This document shows positions 26,822 to 35,412 of a stretch of 64,000 bases of DNA, one piece after another; within the stretch, counting starts at the first letter, position 1, and the number at the start of each line of letters is the position of its first letter. Under the pieces are notes generated by a model. That model searched no databases. It saw nothing but the letters and a program-made list of their open reading frames with translations, and had not been told where the DNA came from. A program made the position numbers and the translations under genes. This DNA comes from Solitalea agri. Its GTDB lineage: Bacteria; Bacteroidota; Bacteroidia; Sphingobacteriales; Sphingobacteriaceae. The stretch spans positions 248,001 through 312,000 of the forward strand of contig NZ_JAMWYS010000024.1 in NCBI RefSeq assembly GCF_023914155.1, given 5' to 3'.

Positions 26822-27226
26822 ATGGCTATCTCAAAAACACAGGCGATCATCCAGCAAAAATGCCCTCGCTGCCGCGAAGGACATGTATTCAAATATTCCA
26901 CCTATAATCTATCAGCTTATCAGCAAATGCATACTAACTGTCCGGTTTGTGGATTACGTTATGAAATTGAACCGGGATTTTTTTGGGGAGGAATGTACTT
27001 CAGTTACGCCCTTAATGTAATGCAAAGTGTAATTCTTGGAATTACGACTTATTATCTACTAGACAATCCATCAGCCTGGGTCTATTTAAGCATCATTATC
27101 GGAGGGATATTTCTATTTATGCCCCTTAATTTCAGGCTGGGAAGAGTGCTGATGCTCCACTGGTTTTCCTTTGTTCACTATGATCCTGCCTGTTCTAAAA
27201 AAGTGTTAGCACCTAGTAATCATTAA
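26822..27226 (+). CDS. DUF983 family zinc-ribbon membrane protein
   Basis: A 134-residue protein with an N-terminal CPRC...CPVC zinc-ribbon (residues 14-17 and 40-43), the GFFWGGMYFSYALN family motif and two membrane segments (about 60-80 and 88-108). DUF983 proteins are widespread, with no firm biochemical role. It converges on the AraC gene and their 3' ends overlap by 14 bases. Confidence 0.92.
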   Translation: MAISKTQAIIQQKCPRCREGHVFKYSTYNLSAYQQMHTNCPVCGLRYEIEPGFFWGGMYFSYALNVMQSVILGITTYYLLDNPSAWVYLSIIIGGIFLFMPLNFRLGRVLMLHWFSFVHYDPACSKKVLAPSNH

Positions 27227-28106
27227 CCGATTTCTTAAATTCCTCGGGTGTCATACCGGTGTATTTCTTAAAGAATTTGGTAAAGTAGGAATTGTCGGAA
27301 AAGCCTAAACTATAAGCAATGGTTGATATAGATTCATCCAGGTTTACCAGTTTGCGTTTGGCTTCCAATAAAATACGCTCTCTTATCACCTCTCCTGCCG
27401 ATTTGCCCAGAAGTTCGGTACAAACTGCGTTTAAATGATTGGCACTGACATGTAATTGTTCGGCGTAATCTTTTGGCAGTTTCAGCGATTTGAACTTTTC
27501 ATTTACCAGATCCCTGAATTTATAAAGCAATTGTAAATTAGGCTTCACCGATTCATTAGCTTCAGTAGGATAATTTTCAGAGCGGGCCACCAGAATAAAC
27601 AATGACAAAAGCAACAATCGCACCTTATCCTTGCTAAAAGGCTTTACTGCGCTAGTTTCTGTAACTAATGCTGAAAGCATCTCCCCTGCTTCCTTTAACT
27701 CTGTAGCGGTTAATGTTAAAATATTCTCCCCCGTTATGCCTCGCCAAAAATTAAAACGGCCCAGGTAACGTTCATCACGAAGAAAAGAATGAAACAATTC
27801 TTCCGAGAAATTAACTACAAACCCATCCATTTCGCCTTCGAACTGCCAGCCATGCACCTGTCCCGGTACCATAAAATAAATTTGTCCCACCTCAACTTTA
27901 AACCGTTCAAAATCTATGGTATGAAACCCGCTGCCCTTAGTGAATAAAACCAGATGGTAAAACGTATGCCCATGAGCACGATGCAAATTGGGGTGTTTTT
28001 TCAGGTAGTCAGCAAAGCATTCAGCTACAATTTCGTTGTGTGCATGATCGCTATCACGAAAGGTGCAAATATCATAAACCGGAAGTTCGTCTTTTACTTT
28101 AAGCAT
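27213..28106 (-). CDS. AraC family transcriptional regulator
   Basis: About 297 residues. An N-terminal cupin-type ligand domain (about 1-140; HRAHGHTFYHLVLFTKGSGFHTIDF...VPGQVHGW) is followed by a C-terminal AraC-type double helix-turn-helix (about 200-297) ending SISTIAYSLGFSDNSYFTKFFKKYTGMTPEEFKK. The ATG at 28106 is preferred over the frame opening at 28151, as the family starts close to the cupin. It is divergent from yceH, and their shared 69-base gap holds both promoters. Target and inducer unknown. Confidence 0.92.
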   Translation of the reverse strand: MLKVKDELPVYDICTFRDSDHAHNEIVAECFADYLKKHPNLHRAHGHTFYHLVLFTKGSGFHTIDFERFKVEVGQIYFMVPGQVHGWQFEGEMDGFVVNFSEELFHSFLRDERYLGRFNFWRGITGENILTLTATELKEAGEMLSALVTETSAVKPFSKDKVRLLLLSLFILVARSENYPTEANESVKPNLQLLYKFRDLVNEKFKSLKLPKDYAEQLHVSANHLNAVCTELLGKSAGEVIRERILLEAKRKLVNLDESISTIAYSLGFSDNSYFTKFFKKYTGMTPEEFKKSVNDY

Positions 28107-28175
28107 TGGTACAAATATACCGCACAGTTTATCAAATGAAATTTTGAGCAAGAAAACTGTTTTTTATCTTTAGCC

Positions 28176-28829
28176 ATGGAATCACAAACCTTACCTCTAT
28201 TAGATGCTGTTGAGCAGCGTGTTTTAGGTGCATTGATTGAAAAAAGCAGAACCACACCTGAATATTATCCATTAACGCTTAACAGCTTGGCTGCTGCCTG
28301 CAACCAAAAATCAGCGCGAAAACCGGTTGTTAACTTTGATGATGACACCATTGTTGAAGCGTTAAATACTCTGAAAAAGAAAGGCTTGGTTTCTACCGCT
28401 ACCGGAGGAAGCAGCCGCACCATTAAATATAAGCACAACCTGGGAATTGTATTTCCTATTGTTCCGGCAGAAGTAAGTATCATCTGTCTTCTTCTTCTTC
28501 GTGGGCCACAAACTCCTGGTGAGTTAAATACCAACTCAGGAAGAATGTATGAGTATGAGTCATTAGAAGAGATTCAGGAAATTTTAGAAAAGCTTTCGAA
28601 TCCGGAGCTTCAATTTGTTGTGCAGCTACCTAAGCGGATCGGACAAAAAGAAGCCCGTTACATGCATTTATTGGGCGGAACGCCGTCTATTGAAGAGGAG
28701 GATGAACCCGATATGCCAATTGCCAGCAAACCCGTAGCTGAACTCGAAGCTCGTTTAGAAAAGGTAGAAACGGAACTGGCTGAACTTAAAGAAGCTTTTG
28801 ATAAACTGATGAAGGAGTTGATGGGATAA
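28176..28829 (+). CDS. yceH: YceH family (DUF480) protein
   Basis: A 217-residue protein with two winged-helix-like domains (residues about 8-170: EQRVLGALIEKSRTTPEYYPLTLNSLAAACNQKSARKPV and LLLRGPQTPGELNTNSGRMYEYESLEE) and a C-terminal coiled coil (180-217, LEARLEKVETELAELKEAFDKL). Length and sequence fit DUF480/YceH. No defined function; the fold suggests nucleic-acid binding. Divergent from the AraC gene. Confidence 0.93.
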   Translation: MESQTLPLLDAVEQRVLGALIEKSRTTPEYYPLTLNSLAAACNQKSARKPVVNFDDDTIVEALNTLKKKGLVSTATGGSSRTIKYKHNLGIVFPIVPAEVSIICLLLLRGPQTPGELNTNSGRMYEYESLEEIQEILEKLSNPELQFVVQLPKRIGQKEARYMHLLGGTPSIEEEDEPDMPIASKPVAELEARLEKVETELAELKEAFDKLMKELMG

Positions 28830-28883
28830 GGGTTTGGTTTATAGATTTAAGGTGTATATAAATACCTATTAGGCGTAAATATT

Positions 28884-29531
28884 ATGAACAAACTATATCT
28901 GATATTTATTTTAATTGCATTTATTTTAGTTTCCTGTAATCAGACAGCGGAGCGACAGAACTCGAAACCCGTTGATACTGTTTCGGTAAAAGTTGACTCT
29001 ACTTCAGTAAAAAGGGCAGACAGTTACGCTTATACTCCAACCTACTACGATTATAAAAATACTCGTTTGAGTGATAATTATAGAGACACTGCCTTTACCA
29101 AATTTTCAAATGACACTACTGAAGACTGTTTTACCCTTAATATCCCCAAAGGACTTGTCACAGAAACTAAAACGACTATTCGAGTTGTGACAAAACAAGG
29201 AGAAGTTATTTATGAGCATACATTTGCCACAAGTGACCTCATCAACGGATATGATACAGAGGAAATTAAAACGGATGTCGAAATGGAGAAATACATTCTA
29301 TCACTAGCAAAATCTCTTTTAAAAGAAGGGCTTTACGACCCAAGTGAACTCTCAGAGGAATCCTATCTAAATCAAGCCACTAAAGAAGATTTCAATGATT
29401 ACGAAGTATTTGAAAATATTAAAAAGACAGACAGAATTATGTTTCACTATTGCTTGAACGAGGAATCAAATTATTATTTAGGTTACTCCGACAAGAAGAA
29501 AAAAGTTGTAAAAATAATCGACTGTTGCTGA
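28884..29531 (+). CDS. Hypothetical lipoprotein
   Basis: A 215-residue lipoprotein with lipobox ILVSC (Cys about 18), a Ser/Val-rich linker (DTVSVKVDSTSVK) and a mixed alpha/beta mature part with FTLNIPKGLVTETKTTIRVVTKQGEVIYEHTF. It ends in KIIDCC. Family not recognised. It opens a 4.6-kb run of small accessory genes and gene fragments. Confidence 0.75.
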   Translation: MNKLYLIFILIAFILVSCNQTAERQNSKPVDTVSVKVDSTSVKRADSYAYTPTYYDYKNTRLSDNYRDTAFTKFSNDTTEDCFTLNIPKGLVTETKTTIRVVTKQGEVIYEHTFATSDLINGYDTEEIKTDVEMEKYILSLAKSLLKEGLYDPSELSEESYLNQATKEDFNDYEVFENIKKTDRIMFHYCLNEESNYYLGYSDKKKKVVKIIDCC

Positions 29532-29569
29532 AATAAATTGCAGAATATTATATCACACTAAAAATGTAA

Positions 29570-29707
29570 GAGCCTTTGGCTAACACACATTTACCTTACG
29601 CAGAAAATACGCTGCTACAAACTTTAAAATACGGCAAAGCGTGGAAACCTTATAGACAATTTAAAGACGCCGCTGACCATTTTAAAACAGACACTAGAGA
29701 TAGTTAG
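29570..29707 (+). pseudogene. Possible gene remnant
   Basis: An open frame after TAA without ATG that reads EPLANTHLPYAENTLLQTLK, then YGKAWKPYRQFKDAADHF and KTDTRDS before TAG at 29705. The composition is protein-like and the stop is three bases before the next gene. It may be the 3' end of a gene whose front was lost, or a chance frame. Confidence 0.35.
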
Positions 29708-29710
29708 AAT

Positions 29711-30061
29711 ATGCCAAGTGAAGAAAAATTAAAACTGCTATTTGTATGCACTATTAATAGAATGAGAAGTGCAACTGCACATAAAATTTACGAGAATGAC
29801 AATCGTTTTGAAGTAAAGTCAGCTGGAACAGACAAAACTGCAAACACTGTATTAACATCAGAACTATTAAATTGGGCAGACAGTGTTGTGGTAATGGAAA
29901 AACACCATCGGAATCATATAAGAGAACATTTTCCTGACATCTATAAAAACAAGAAAATTGTATGCCTATACATTCCCGACGACTATGACTATATGCAGAC
30001 TGAATTAATTGTACTGTTAAAAGACCGAGTTGAAGATGTTTATAACCGAAAGCTTATTTGA
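29711..30061 (+). CDS. Short low-molecular-weight protein tyrosine phosphatase-like protein
   Basis: A 116-residue protein with the phosphatase loop CTINRMRS at residue 13 (C-x5-R-S) directly after the first beta strand (KLLFVC), then SAGT and an Asp-bearing IPDDYDYM segment where the general acid is expected. It is shorter than the usual 140-155 residues. Such compact versions are seen in Proteobacteria and Bacteroidetes, often in accessory regions. Substrate unknown. It sits in the island of small genes. Confidence 0.8.
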   Translation: MPSEEKLKLLFVCTINRMRSATAHKIYENDNRFEVKSAGTDKTANTVLTSELLNWADSVVVMEKHHRNHIREHFPDIYKNKKIVCLYIPDDYDYMQTELIVLLKDRVEDVYNRKLI

Positions 30062-30147
30062 CGAAAATATAAAGGTGTTTACATCGCGCTTTCGACAATT
30101 TTTAACGTTACCAGCAAGTTCAAACACCAGCCATCGACCATTAGACA

Positions 30148-30756
30148 ATGAAATTTTTAAAATATTTCCATATCCTTCCCCTTTTCTTACTTCTAAGTTG
30201 TTCGACAAATTCGGGGAAAGACTCAAATGAAAAGACAATTAGCGCCATAAATCAAACAAACTTTAGACAATTCATAAGGAAGTTTAAAGTGCTATCATTA
30301 CCTCTGATAATAAATACAGACGAAATCCAGGCAACTTCGTCACTAAAAAGACTAAACGAGAAAGACAATACTTTCATTAATTCTGAATATCCAAACGAGA
30401 TATGGAGCTATGGACTACTTCCTGATACAAGCAAAACGTATAAAATTATTTGGCTTGCACCAGCTGAAATGTTAGTTCCTGTCCTAACAACATTTTCTAA
30501 GAAAGGACAAAGAATAAATGAGCAATATTTAGGAGTAGGTGGTTGTGGCTCCGATTGCTGTTTTTGGTGTAAGGAGAGCATTAAAATAAATCAAGACATG
30601 ACAATATATTCGGTTGACTCAATAAGGAGTTGCGAATGTGACAGTATCGGTCCAAAGGAAAATACAATGAAAAAGTATATTCGTTTTATGACTGGTAAAG
30701 TTTCAGGCAACGGAAAAATTAAAATGACGGAAATAATTGAACAAAGGGTTAATTAA
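30148..30756 (+). CDS. Hypothetical lipoprotein with CC motif
   Basis: A 202-residue lipoprotein (lipobox LLLSC, Cys about 18). The mature part has VLSLPLIINTDEI, a GLLPDTSKTYKIIWLAPAEMLVP core and a cysteine cluster (GCGSDCCFWCKES, then SCECD). Not recognised as a named family. Small single gene in the accessory run between the phosphatase and the degraded gene at 30883. Confidence 0.72.
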   Translation: MKFLKYFHILPLFLLLSCSTNSGKDSNEKTISAINQTNFRQFIRKFKVLSLPLIINTDEIQATSSLKRLNEKDNTFINSEYPNEIWSYGLLPDTSKTYKIIWLAPAEMLVPVLTTFSKKGQRINEQYLGVGGCGSDCCFWCKESIKINQDMTIYSVDSIRSCECDSIGPKENTMKKYIRFMTGKVSGNGKIKMTEIIEQRVN

Positions 30757-30882
30757 AAACCAATGCAAGAGATAAACCTTGATACCAGACAACCATTGGC
30801 CAGCTTTAACACTAACGGCAATTCAACATATATTGAAAAAATCACCTCTCCCGCTAAGGTTTAGCATAGGAATAAAAACTAA

Positions 30883-31470
30883 ACGGAGAGAGAAAAAAGC
30901 TCAGTTGACGACACAATTAACTATCAAAAAATAATCGATAATATATACAAGGATAATAAAAACAAGCTTTACCTATTGACCGCCTGTTTCAGACCGATAA
31001 GTGAGGATACTTTACTCACCACCCAATACTTTAAAGACATAACGGACTTTGATTTGGAAACATTTCGAACAGTAAAAGATGGATATTTTATAACCAAAGG
31101 GAAAGTCTATTTATGGTGGGGTAATTCAGATGGAAATTATCCGGTTGAGGTTATTGGAGCAGATCCTAAAACATTTATTCCTTTTGATAGTATTGCTGGT
31201 GGAACAGACAAAAAATCTGTTTTTTATGGTGGACCACCTGAGGATTTTTCTAAAATAGACGGAGCCGATCCTAAGACGATTAAAGTCTTGAATCCAAAAC
31301 GAGGTTGTTGGAATTGTGGTGATTGCTATTTTACAGATGATAAAAATGTTTATTACGGATTGCAAAAAATTAAAGGTGCTGATCCTAAAACATTCACACT
31401 CCTAAACCTAGATACCATTGATGCGAAGGATAAGAATAGAAAATATTTCAATGGAGAACCAATTGAATAA
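30883..31470 (+). pseudogene. DKNYY-repeat protein, apparently missing its 5' end
   Basis: The C-terminal 164 residues show repeats typical of the DKNYY family: GADPKTFIPFDS, GADPKTIKVLNPKRGC and GADPKTFTLLNLD, each followed by KNVYYG-like strands. A coding frame extends upstream of the first possible start (TTG at 30976) as TEREKSSVDDTINYQKIIDN and IYKDNKNKLYLL back to a stop at 30880-30882, with no ATG, GTG or signal peptide. Family members usually have an exported N-terminus, so the front seems to be lost. A TTG start giving a 164-residue protein cannot be excluded. Confidence 0.6.
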
Positions 31471-31801
31471 ATAAAACACCCTAGTAACCCTCCTGACTCA
31501 AATGGTTTCTATTTTGATTGCTCGTATTGCAAGCCCATTATTTACTTATTTGACGAAAAAACAAAAGCCTTTGGTGAACTACGGGCGCGAAAATAACAAC
31601 TAACAACATCGTATTCTTGAAACCTAGCGCTTTTAAGTGTTCGCCCAACGATCAAAAGAACTGATAAACGAAAGACTACATCTGACCGAAAACTATTACT
31701 CCCTAATTGTTGCTTCGGAGTAAATTGCTTACACTAGGCGCAACAACTTCCAAACAATACGTACAGATTTTTTACGTACATTTATTAAAACTTTTGAAGT
31801 T
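31471..31801. other. Intergenic region upstream of the TacAT-like module
   Basis: Contains a coding-like tail at 31498-31596 (SNGFYFDCSYCKPIIYLFDE...ELRARK before TAA), which may be a gene remnant, and a pair of TACGTACA boxes at 31758-31780. The rest shows nothing. Confidence 0.5.
31758..31780 (+). promoter_or_regulatory. Candidate operator of the TacAT-like module
   Basis: Two identical TACGTACA boxes at 31758-31765 and 31773-31780, spaced 15 bases start to start, 22-44 bases before the antitoxin ATG. Ribbon-helix-helix antitoxins repress their own promoters by binding repeated short palindromes; each TACGTA core is palindromic. Confidence 0.55.
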
Positions 31802-32092
31802 ATGAGTGCAACCATCAAAGAACAAGCAAGATTTGACGCAAGACTTTCCAAAGAACAAAAACAATTCTTTGAGAAAGCAGCTTATTTAGGCGGTTTTAGA
31901 AATCTAACAGACTTTATTATTCTCTCTGCTCAAGAAAAAGCGATGGAAATAATCAAAGAAAAAGAACAAATAATTGCTTCTGAAAGAGATAGTGAACTTT
32001 TTTTCGATGCAATTACAAATCCTAAGAAACCTTCAGAAGCTTTGAAAAAGGCTTTGGAAGATTATAACGCTTTCATCTCAAATTCAAAATAG
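31802..32092 (+). CDS. DUF1778 (TacA-like) antitoxin
   Basis: A 96-residue antitoxin. The N-terminal ribbon-helix-helix (RFDARLSKEQKQFFEKAAYLGGFRNLTDFIILSAQEKA) binds the operator; the C-terminal tail (about 60-96) wraps the toxin. It ends four bases before the GNAT toxin gene, the standard TacA-TacT order. The complex should autoregulate through the repeated TACGTACA boxes upstream. Confidence 0.9.
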   Translation: MSATIKEQARFDARLSKEQKQFFEKAAYLGGFRNLTDFIILSAQEKAMEIIKEKEQIIASERDSELFFDAITNPKKPSEALKKALEDYNAFISNSK

Positions 32093-32096
32093 CATA

Positions 32097-32591
32097 ATGA
32101 TTGAGCTATTAAACAATAAGCACAATCGAGAGGATTTTGACTGCGGTAACGAGCTACTAAATAACTACCTGAAAAATCAAGCAGGACAAGACATAAAACG
32201 AAAATTGTCTGTTTGCTTTGTATTGACCGAAAGTCAAACAATGAATATTCAAGGATATTACACGCTTTCAAATAACAGCATTCCACTAAACAGTTTTCCC
32301 GAACCTATTCAAAAGAAACTTCCAAAATCTTATTTATCAATTCCAACTACGCTACTTGGAAGATTAGCAATTGATAAAAAATATCAAGGAAAAGGAATTG
32401 GAAAAATATTACTGATTGATGCACTTAAAAGAAGTTACGAGGTTTCACAAGAGATCGGCTCATTTGCAGTAGTTGTTGACCCTATAGACAAAGAAGCAGA
32501 ATCATTTTACGAAAAATATGATTTCATAAAACTTCCGGACAGTGAAAAAATGTTCATCGTTATACAAACGCTAAAAGAGCTATTCGGTTAA
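32097..32591 (+). CDS. GNAT toxin (TacT-like acetyltransferase)
   Basis: A 164-residue GCN5-type acetyltransferase. TacT-type toxins acetylate the amino group of charged tRNAs and stop translation. Seen here: the N-terminal FDCGNELLNNYLKNQA characteristic of the family, LGRLAIDKKYQGKGIGKILLIDALKR with the acetyl-CoA loop (Q/RxxGxG/A), and the C-terminal SFYEKYDFIKLPD with the conserved Tyr. Partner of the antitoxin four bases upstream. Confidence 0.9.
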   Translation: MIELLNNKHNREDFDCGNELLNNYLKNQAGQDIKRKLSVCFVLTESQTMNIQGYYTLSNNSIPLNSFPEPIQKKLPKSYLSIPTTLLGRLAIDKKYQGKGIGKILLIDALKRSYEVSQEIGSFAVVVDPIDKEAESFYEKYDFIKLPDSEKMFIVIQTLKELFG

Positions 32592-32835
32592 CACGAGCAT
32601 TCTTGTTCTAAATTACCGGCCAACTTTTCCTTAAATTCGATCTGATTAAGAAACTAAGATTTTCATCGAATTGCACTCCCAGTAAAAATGACTACCGACA
32701 TTTTAGAGTTTAACAATTTCATTGTGCTGATTGAGCAATCAAATGCTTCAAAAACATTTGTTCAAAATTAACCACAGAGTTGCACAGTGTTTCTCAGAGT
32801 TTAACTTTCGTGTTACTCAGTGGTTAATTATTCTT
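32592..32835. other. Gap between two toxin-antitoxin modules
   Basis: Non-coding, with one 27-codon frame (32688-32771, MTTDILEFNNFIVLIEQSNA...) that may be a remnant. The sequence CACAGAGTTGCACAGTGTTTCTCAGAGTT around 32772-32800 is internally repetitive. Confidence 0.4.
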
Positions 32836-33192
32836 TTAATAGGTTTGAATTAAAACATCAGTTGGGATATTCAATTTTTCGTGAAGTTGCCTTATCATTT
32901 CTAAGGATAATTTTCTTTTCTTATTCAGAATTTCGCTGGCGCGGCTCTTTAACCCAATGATTTTTGCCAAATCCGTCTGGCTGTAATTCAATTGCTCCAT
33001 TCTGAATTTAATGGCTTCAACCGGATCGGGTAACCCGACAGGAAAATGCTCCCTTTCAAATTGATCAATCAGAATTCCAAGAATTTCCAATTCATCTCCT
33101 TCCGGAGAACCTTTTTTTGCATCAAAAAGAAATTCAAGCCTTTTCATTGCATCATTATAATCCTTTTCAGATTTAATTGGTTTAATATTCAT
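32836..33192 (-). CDS. higA: HigA-type antitoxin
   Basis: A 118-residue antitoxin: an N-terminal helical segment (KSEKDYNDAMKRLEFLFDA) contacts the toxin and a C-terminal XRE helix-turn-helix (about 60-115, LNYSQTDLAKIIGLKSRASEILNKKRKLSLEMIRQLHEKL) binds DNA. It lies five bases after the toxin gene, the toxin-first order characteristic of higBA. Together they should repress their own promoter. Confidence 0.92.
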   Translation of the reverse strand: MNIKPIKSEKDYNDAMKRLEFLFDAKKGSPEGDELEILGILIDQFEREHFPVGLPDPVEAIKFRMEQLNYSQTDLAKIIGLKSRASEILNKKRKLSLEMIRQLHEKLNIPTDVLIQTY

Positions 33193-33197
33193 TGTCT

Positions 33198-33491
33198 TCA
33201 GATTTCAGTCGCATTTATTTTGTCATATTCGGCGTGAGTTCCAACAAACCGAATCCATACCATCTTATAATCATAGTTGATTTTTACAATCAAACGATAA
33301 TTATTTCCTTTTATATTAAAAACCACCCGATTGTCTCCGATAATGCTGGCACTCGGATAATCCTTTTTGATTTCATTTGGATTTTGCCACGATGCCCCTT
33401 CCGCTTCCAGATACCAAGCTTTCAATTGTTGCTCACTGTCCGCGTGTTTCTCCCAAAAGTCTCTGAGCGATTTCTTAGCAATTACTCTCAA
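33198..33491 (-). CDS. higB: HigB-type mRNA interferase toxin
   Basis: A 97-residue RelE-fold toxin of the HigB family: MRVIAKKSLRDFWEKHADSE, ASWQNPNEIKKDYPSASIIGDNRVVFNIKGNNYRLIVKINY, then VWIRFVGTHAEYDKI. These cut mRNA on the ribosome. The protein starts at a TTG codon; the family N-terminus begins exactly there and no ATG exists upstream. A TTG start on the toxin may keep its translation low. HigA follows after five bases. Confidence 0.9.
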   Translation of the reverse strand: MRVIAKKSLRDFWEKHADSEQQLKAWYLEAEGASWQNPNEIKKDYPSASIIGDNRVVFNIKGNNYRLIVKINYDYKMVWIRFVGTHAEYDKINATEI

Positions 33492-33524
33492 TTATTTTCA
33501 GTTTTAATTCAAAGATAGAAAAAG

Positions 33525-33539
33525 TTCCCAAAAAGGGAA
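33525..33539. promoter_or_regulatory. Candidate operator of higBA
   Basis: Inverted repeat TTCCC-AAAAA-GGGAA located 34-48 bases upstream of the higB start, a suitable place for binding by the HigA dimer. Confidence 0.35.
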
Positions 33540-33589
33540 TGTTTATTTTCTTTTATCCAATACCTTTCTACTCTTTGCAACTATTATAG

Positions 33590-35134
33590 CTATTCCTTTT
33601 TCATTTGCAGATACACGCCATTTGTCCAACCGAAACCATCCTGAGTTGGATATTCTCCGCCTCCGCCGGGAATTTCAGGATATAGCACATTATACTTTTC
33701 CAGCAACTTACCAGATTGGTAATATTGACGTTCAACCGTCCGGATCCATCTCACTTTTATAGAATCAGCCAATGCGTTCTGATCGTAATTTTTTAATCCT
33801 TTATAACCGATCCATTGCAAAGGAGCCCAGCCATTGGGCGCATCCCATTGCTGAGAGCTAAGCGTGACGGTGGTTACAAGCCCTCCATGAAGCAAAAAGT
33901 AGCGCTTTACTTTATTGGCAACTTGAGTCGCCTGTTGAGGGTTAGCTATTTTAAAAAACAGGGGAAACAAGCCGGCGAGTGTAAATGTTGAAGTCGGTCT
34001 TTGTTCTATAAAATCATAATCCATGAAGAACCCTAACTTCTCACTCCAACAATATTTCAGAATCGCTTTCCTTCGCTTTTCAGCCTTTTGGGTAAACAAC
34101 GAGGCTTTCGTAGTTTCTCCTTTTTGTTGATAAGCTTTTGAGATCGTCGTTTCCAACTGAACTAAAAGGCAATTCAGATCAACAGGGACTATTTCGGTGG
34201 TATGGATGGAGCCTAAACTTATTCCATCTTTAAACCAACGGCTGCTAAAATCCCAGCCCGATTCACAAGCTGCGCGGATATTCCGATAGAGAACTTCAGG
34301 TTTTTTGCTTTCTTTGGCCAACTCTACATCTTCGCGATAAGATTCGGCCCTTGGAGTTGCCACTTCATCCCAATAACGGTTTAAGGTGTTTCCGTCTGGT
34401 AATTTCACTACCCTGTTAATTGTTTTTGATTGCTCTGATCCCTTCATCCAAAAGGTATACTCCGCTAATAACTGCGGAAGGTATTTTTCATATATCGAGG
34501 CGCCTTTCATTTCTGCTAACAGTTCAACCATCAGTGAAAAATAAGGCTGTTGTGACCGGCTTAAATAATAAGTGCGGTTTCCGTTTGGAATATGGCCGTA
34601 TTGATCGATCAGAAAAGCAAAATTATCCACCATGTTTTCAATTAGATCTACTCTTCCCGATGCCCTTAAACCCAGCATGGTAAAGTAGCTATCCCAATAG
34701 TAAATCTCATTGAACCGCCCACCAGGAACAATGTAGGGTTTAGGCAATCCGATGAGAGTTCCTATAGAGCTCGATTGATGACGTTCAAGTACTTTCCATA
34801 ATTCCTGTAAATGATCGTCAATAGGTGGAAATGAGCTCTTGGTTTGAAAATCAGTTTTGTTTGGAGGTAGTGTAAAGCATTTTTCAACAAACAATTTAAG
34901 ATCGAATCCCGGTTGTTGTTTGGCTACTCTATAGGCTTTTAGAATTGAATCGGAGGAGTTAATGGGAGAAGAATCGGCAAAGGTTTTAGAATCGGCAAAT
35001 ACTTTCTGAAGTTGAACATCTCTAAAAAGTTCCTTTAAATCACGGTCGGGAATATACTGTGCAAAGCACTGCCCGATAAGAAGAAACAGCAAGTGAATGA
35101 ATAGCAGTATACTTCTTTTCCGAAAGTTGACCAT
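33590..35134 (-). CDS. treA: Periplasmic alpha,alpha-trehalase (GH37)
   Basis: Splits trehalose into two glucose molecules. A 514-residue exported protein (signal peptide ending GQCFAQ) with both trehalase signatures: PGGRFNEIYYWDSYF at about residue 137-151 and QWDAPNGWAPLQW near 425, plus PNGNRTYYLSRSQQP and the C-terminal GGGGEYPTQDGFGWTNGV. Catalytic Asp and Glu should lie in SGWDFSSRW and EYPTQDGFGW. It is transcribed alone; a repeat-rich stretch lies upstream. Confidence 0.95.
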   Translation of the reverse strand: MVNFRKRSILLFIHLLFLLIGQCFAQYIPDRDLKELFRDVQLQKVFADSKTFADSSPINSSDSILKAYRVAKQQPGFDLKLFVEKCFTLPPNKTDFQTKSSFPPIDDHLQELWKVLERHQSSSIGTLIGLPKPYIVPGGRFNEIYYWDSYFTMLGLRASGRVDLIENMVDNFAFLIDQYGHIPNGNRTYYLSRSQQPYFSLMVELLAEMKGASIYEKYLPQLLAEYTFWMKGSEQSKTINRVVKLPDGNTLNRYWDEVATPRAESYREDVELAKESKKPEVLYRNIRAACESGWDFSSRWFKDGISLGSIHTTEIVPVDLNCLLVQLETTISKAYQQKGETTKASLFTQKAEKRRKAILKYCWSEKLGFFMDYDFIEQRPTSTFTLAGLFPLFFKIANPQQATQVANKVKRYFLLHGGLVTTVTLSSQQWDAPNGWAPLQWIGYKGLKNYDQNALADSIKVRWIRTVERQYYQSGKLLEKYNVLYPEIPGGGGEYPTQDGFGWTNGVYLQMKKE

Positions 35135-35164
35135 GCTGACTATAATTAGAATGCTAAATGCTTG

Positions 35165-35411
35165 GAAACGCTTCGACTGCGCTCAGCGTGACTATTCATT
35201 AATTAAATCACACGATTATATAGAGATCCCATTAAAGTTAGGTTATTCAGCCGATAATCAGATATAATCAGTTTAGACGAATTGAAGCGTCAGCCTGAAC
35301 GAAGTCGAAGGCTTATAACCCAAAACGCTTCTACTTCCCTTAGCGTGACAATTCTGTAATTAATCGTACTTTTCGAAAAGATTCTATTAAAGATAGCCCA
35401 TTTCAACCGAT
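35165..35411. repeat. Diverged direct duplication containing a dispersed repeat
   Basis: Two copies of about 90 bases: AACGCTTCGACTGCGCTCAG... to TTATTCAGCCGAT (about 35165-35254) and AACGCTTCTACTTCCCTTAG... to TTTCAACCGAT (about 35322-35411). Both contain the GCGTGAC-x6-T-ATTAAT core and ATTAAAG. Between them lies the inverted form CAGCCTGAACGAAGTCGAAGGC. The second copy runs up to the stop of the gene at 35413. Confidence 0.7.
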
Positions 35412-35412
35412 T

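Noticed and set aside
28884-32600. Integron-like gene cassette array
   Set aside because: Genes are small and in one direction, but I found no consistent attC core sites (RYYYAAC/GTTRRRY) and no integrase.
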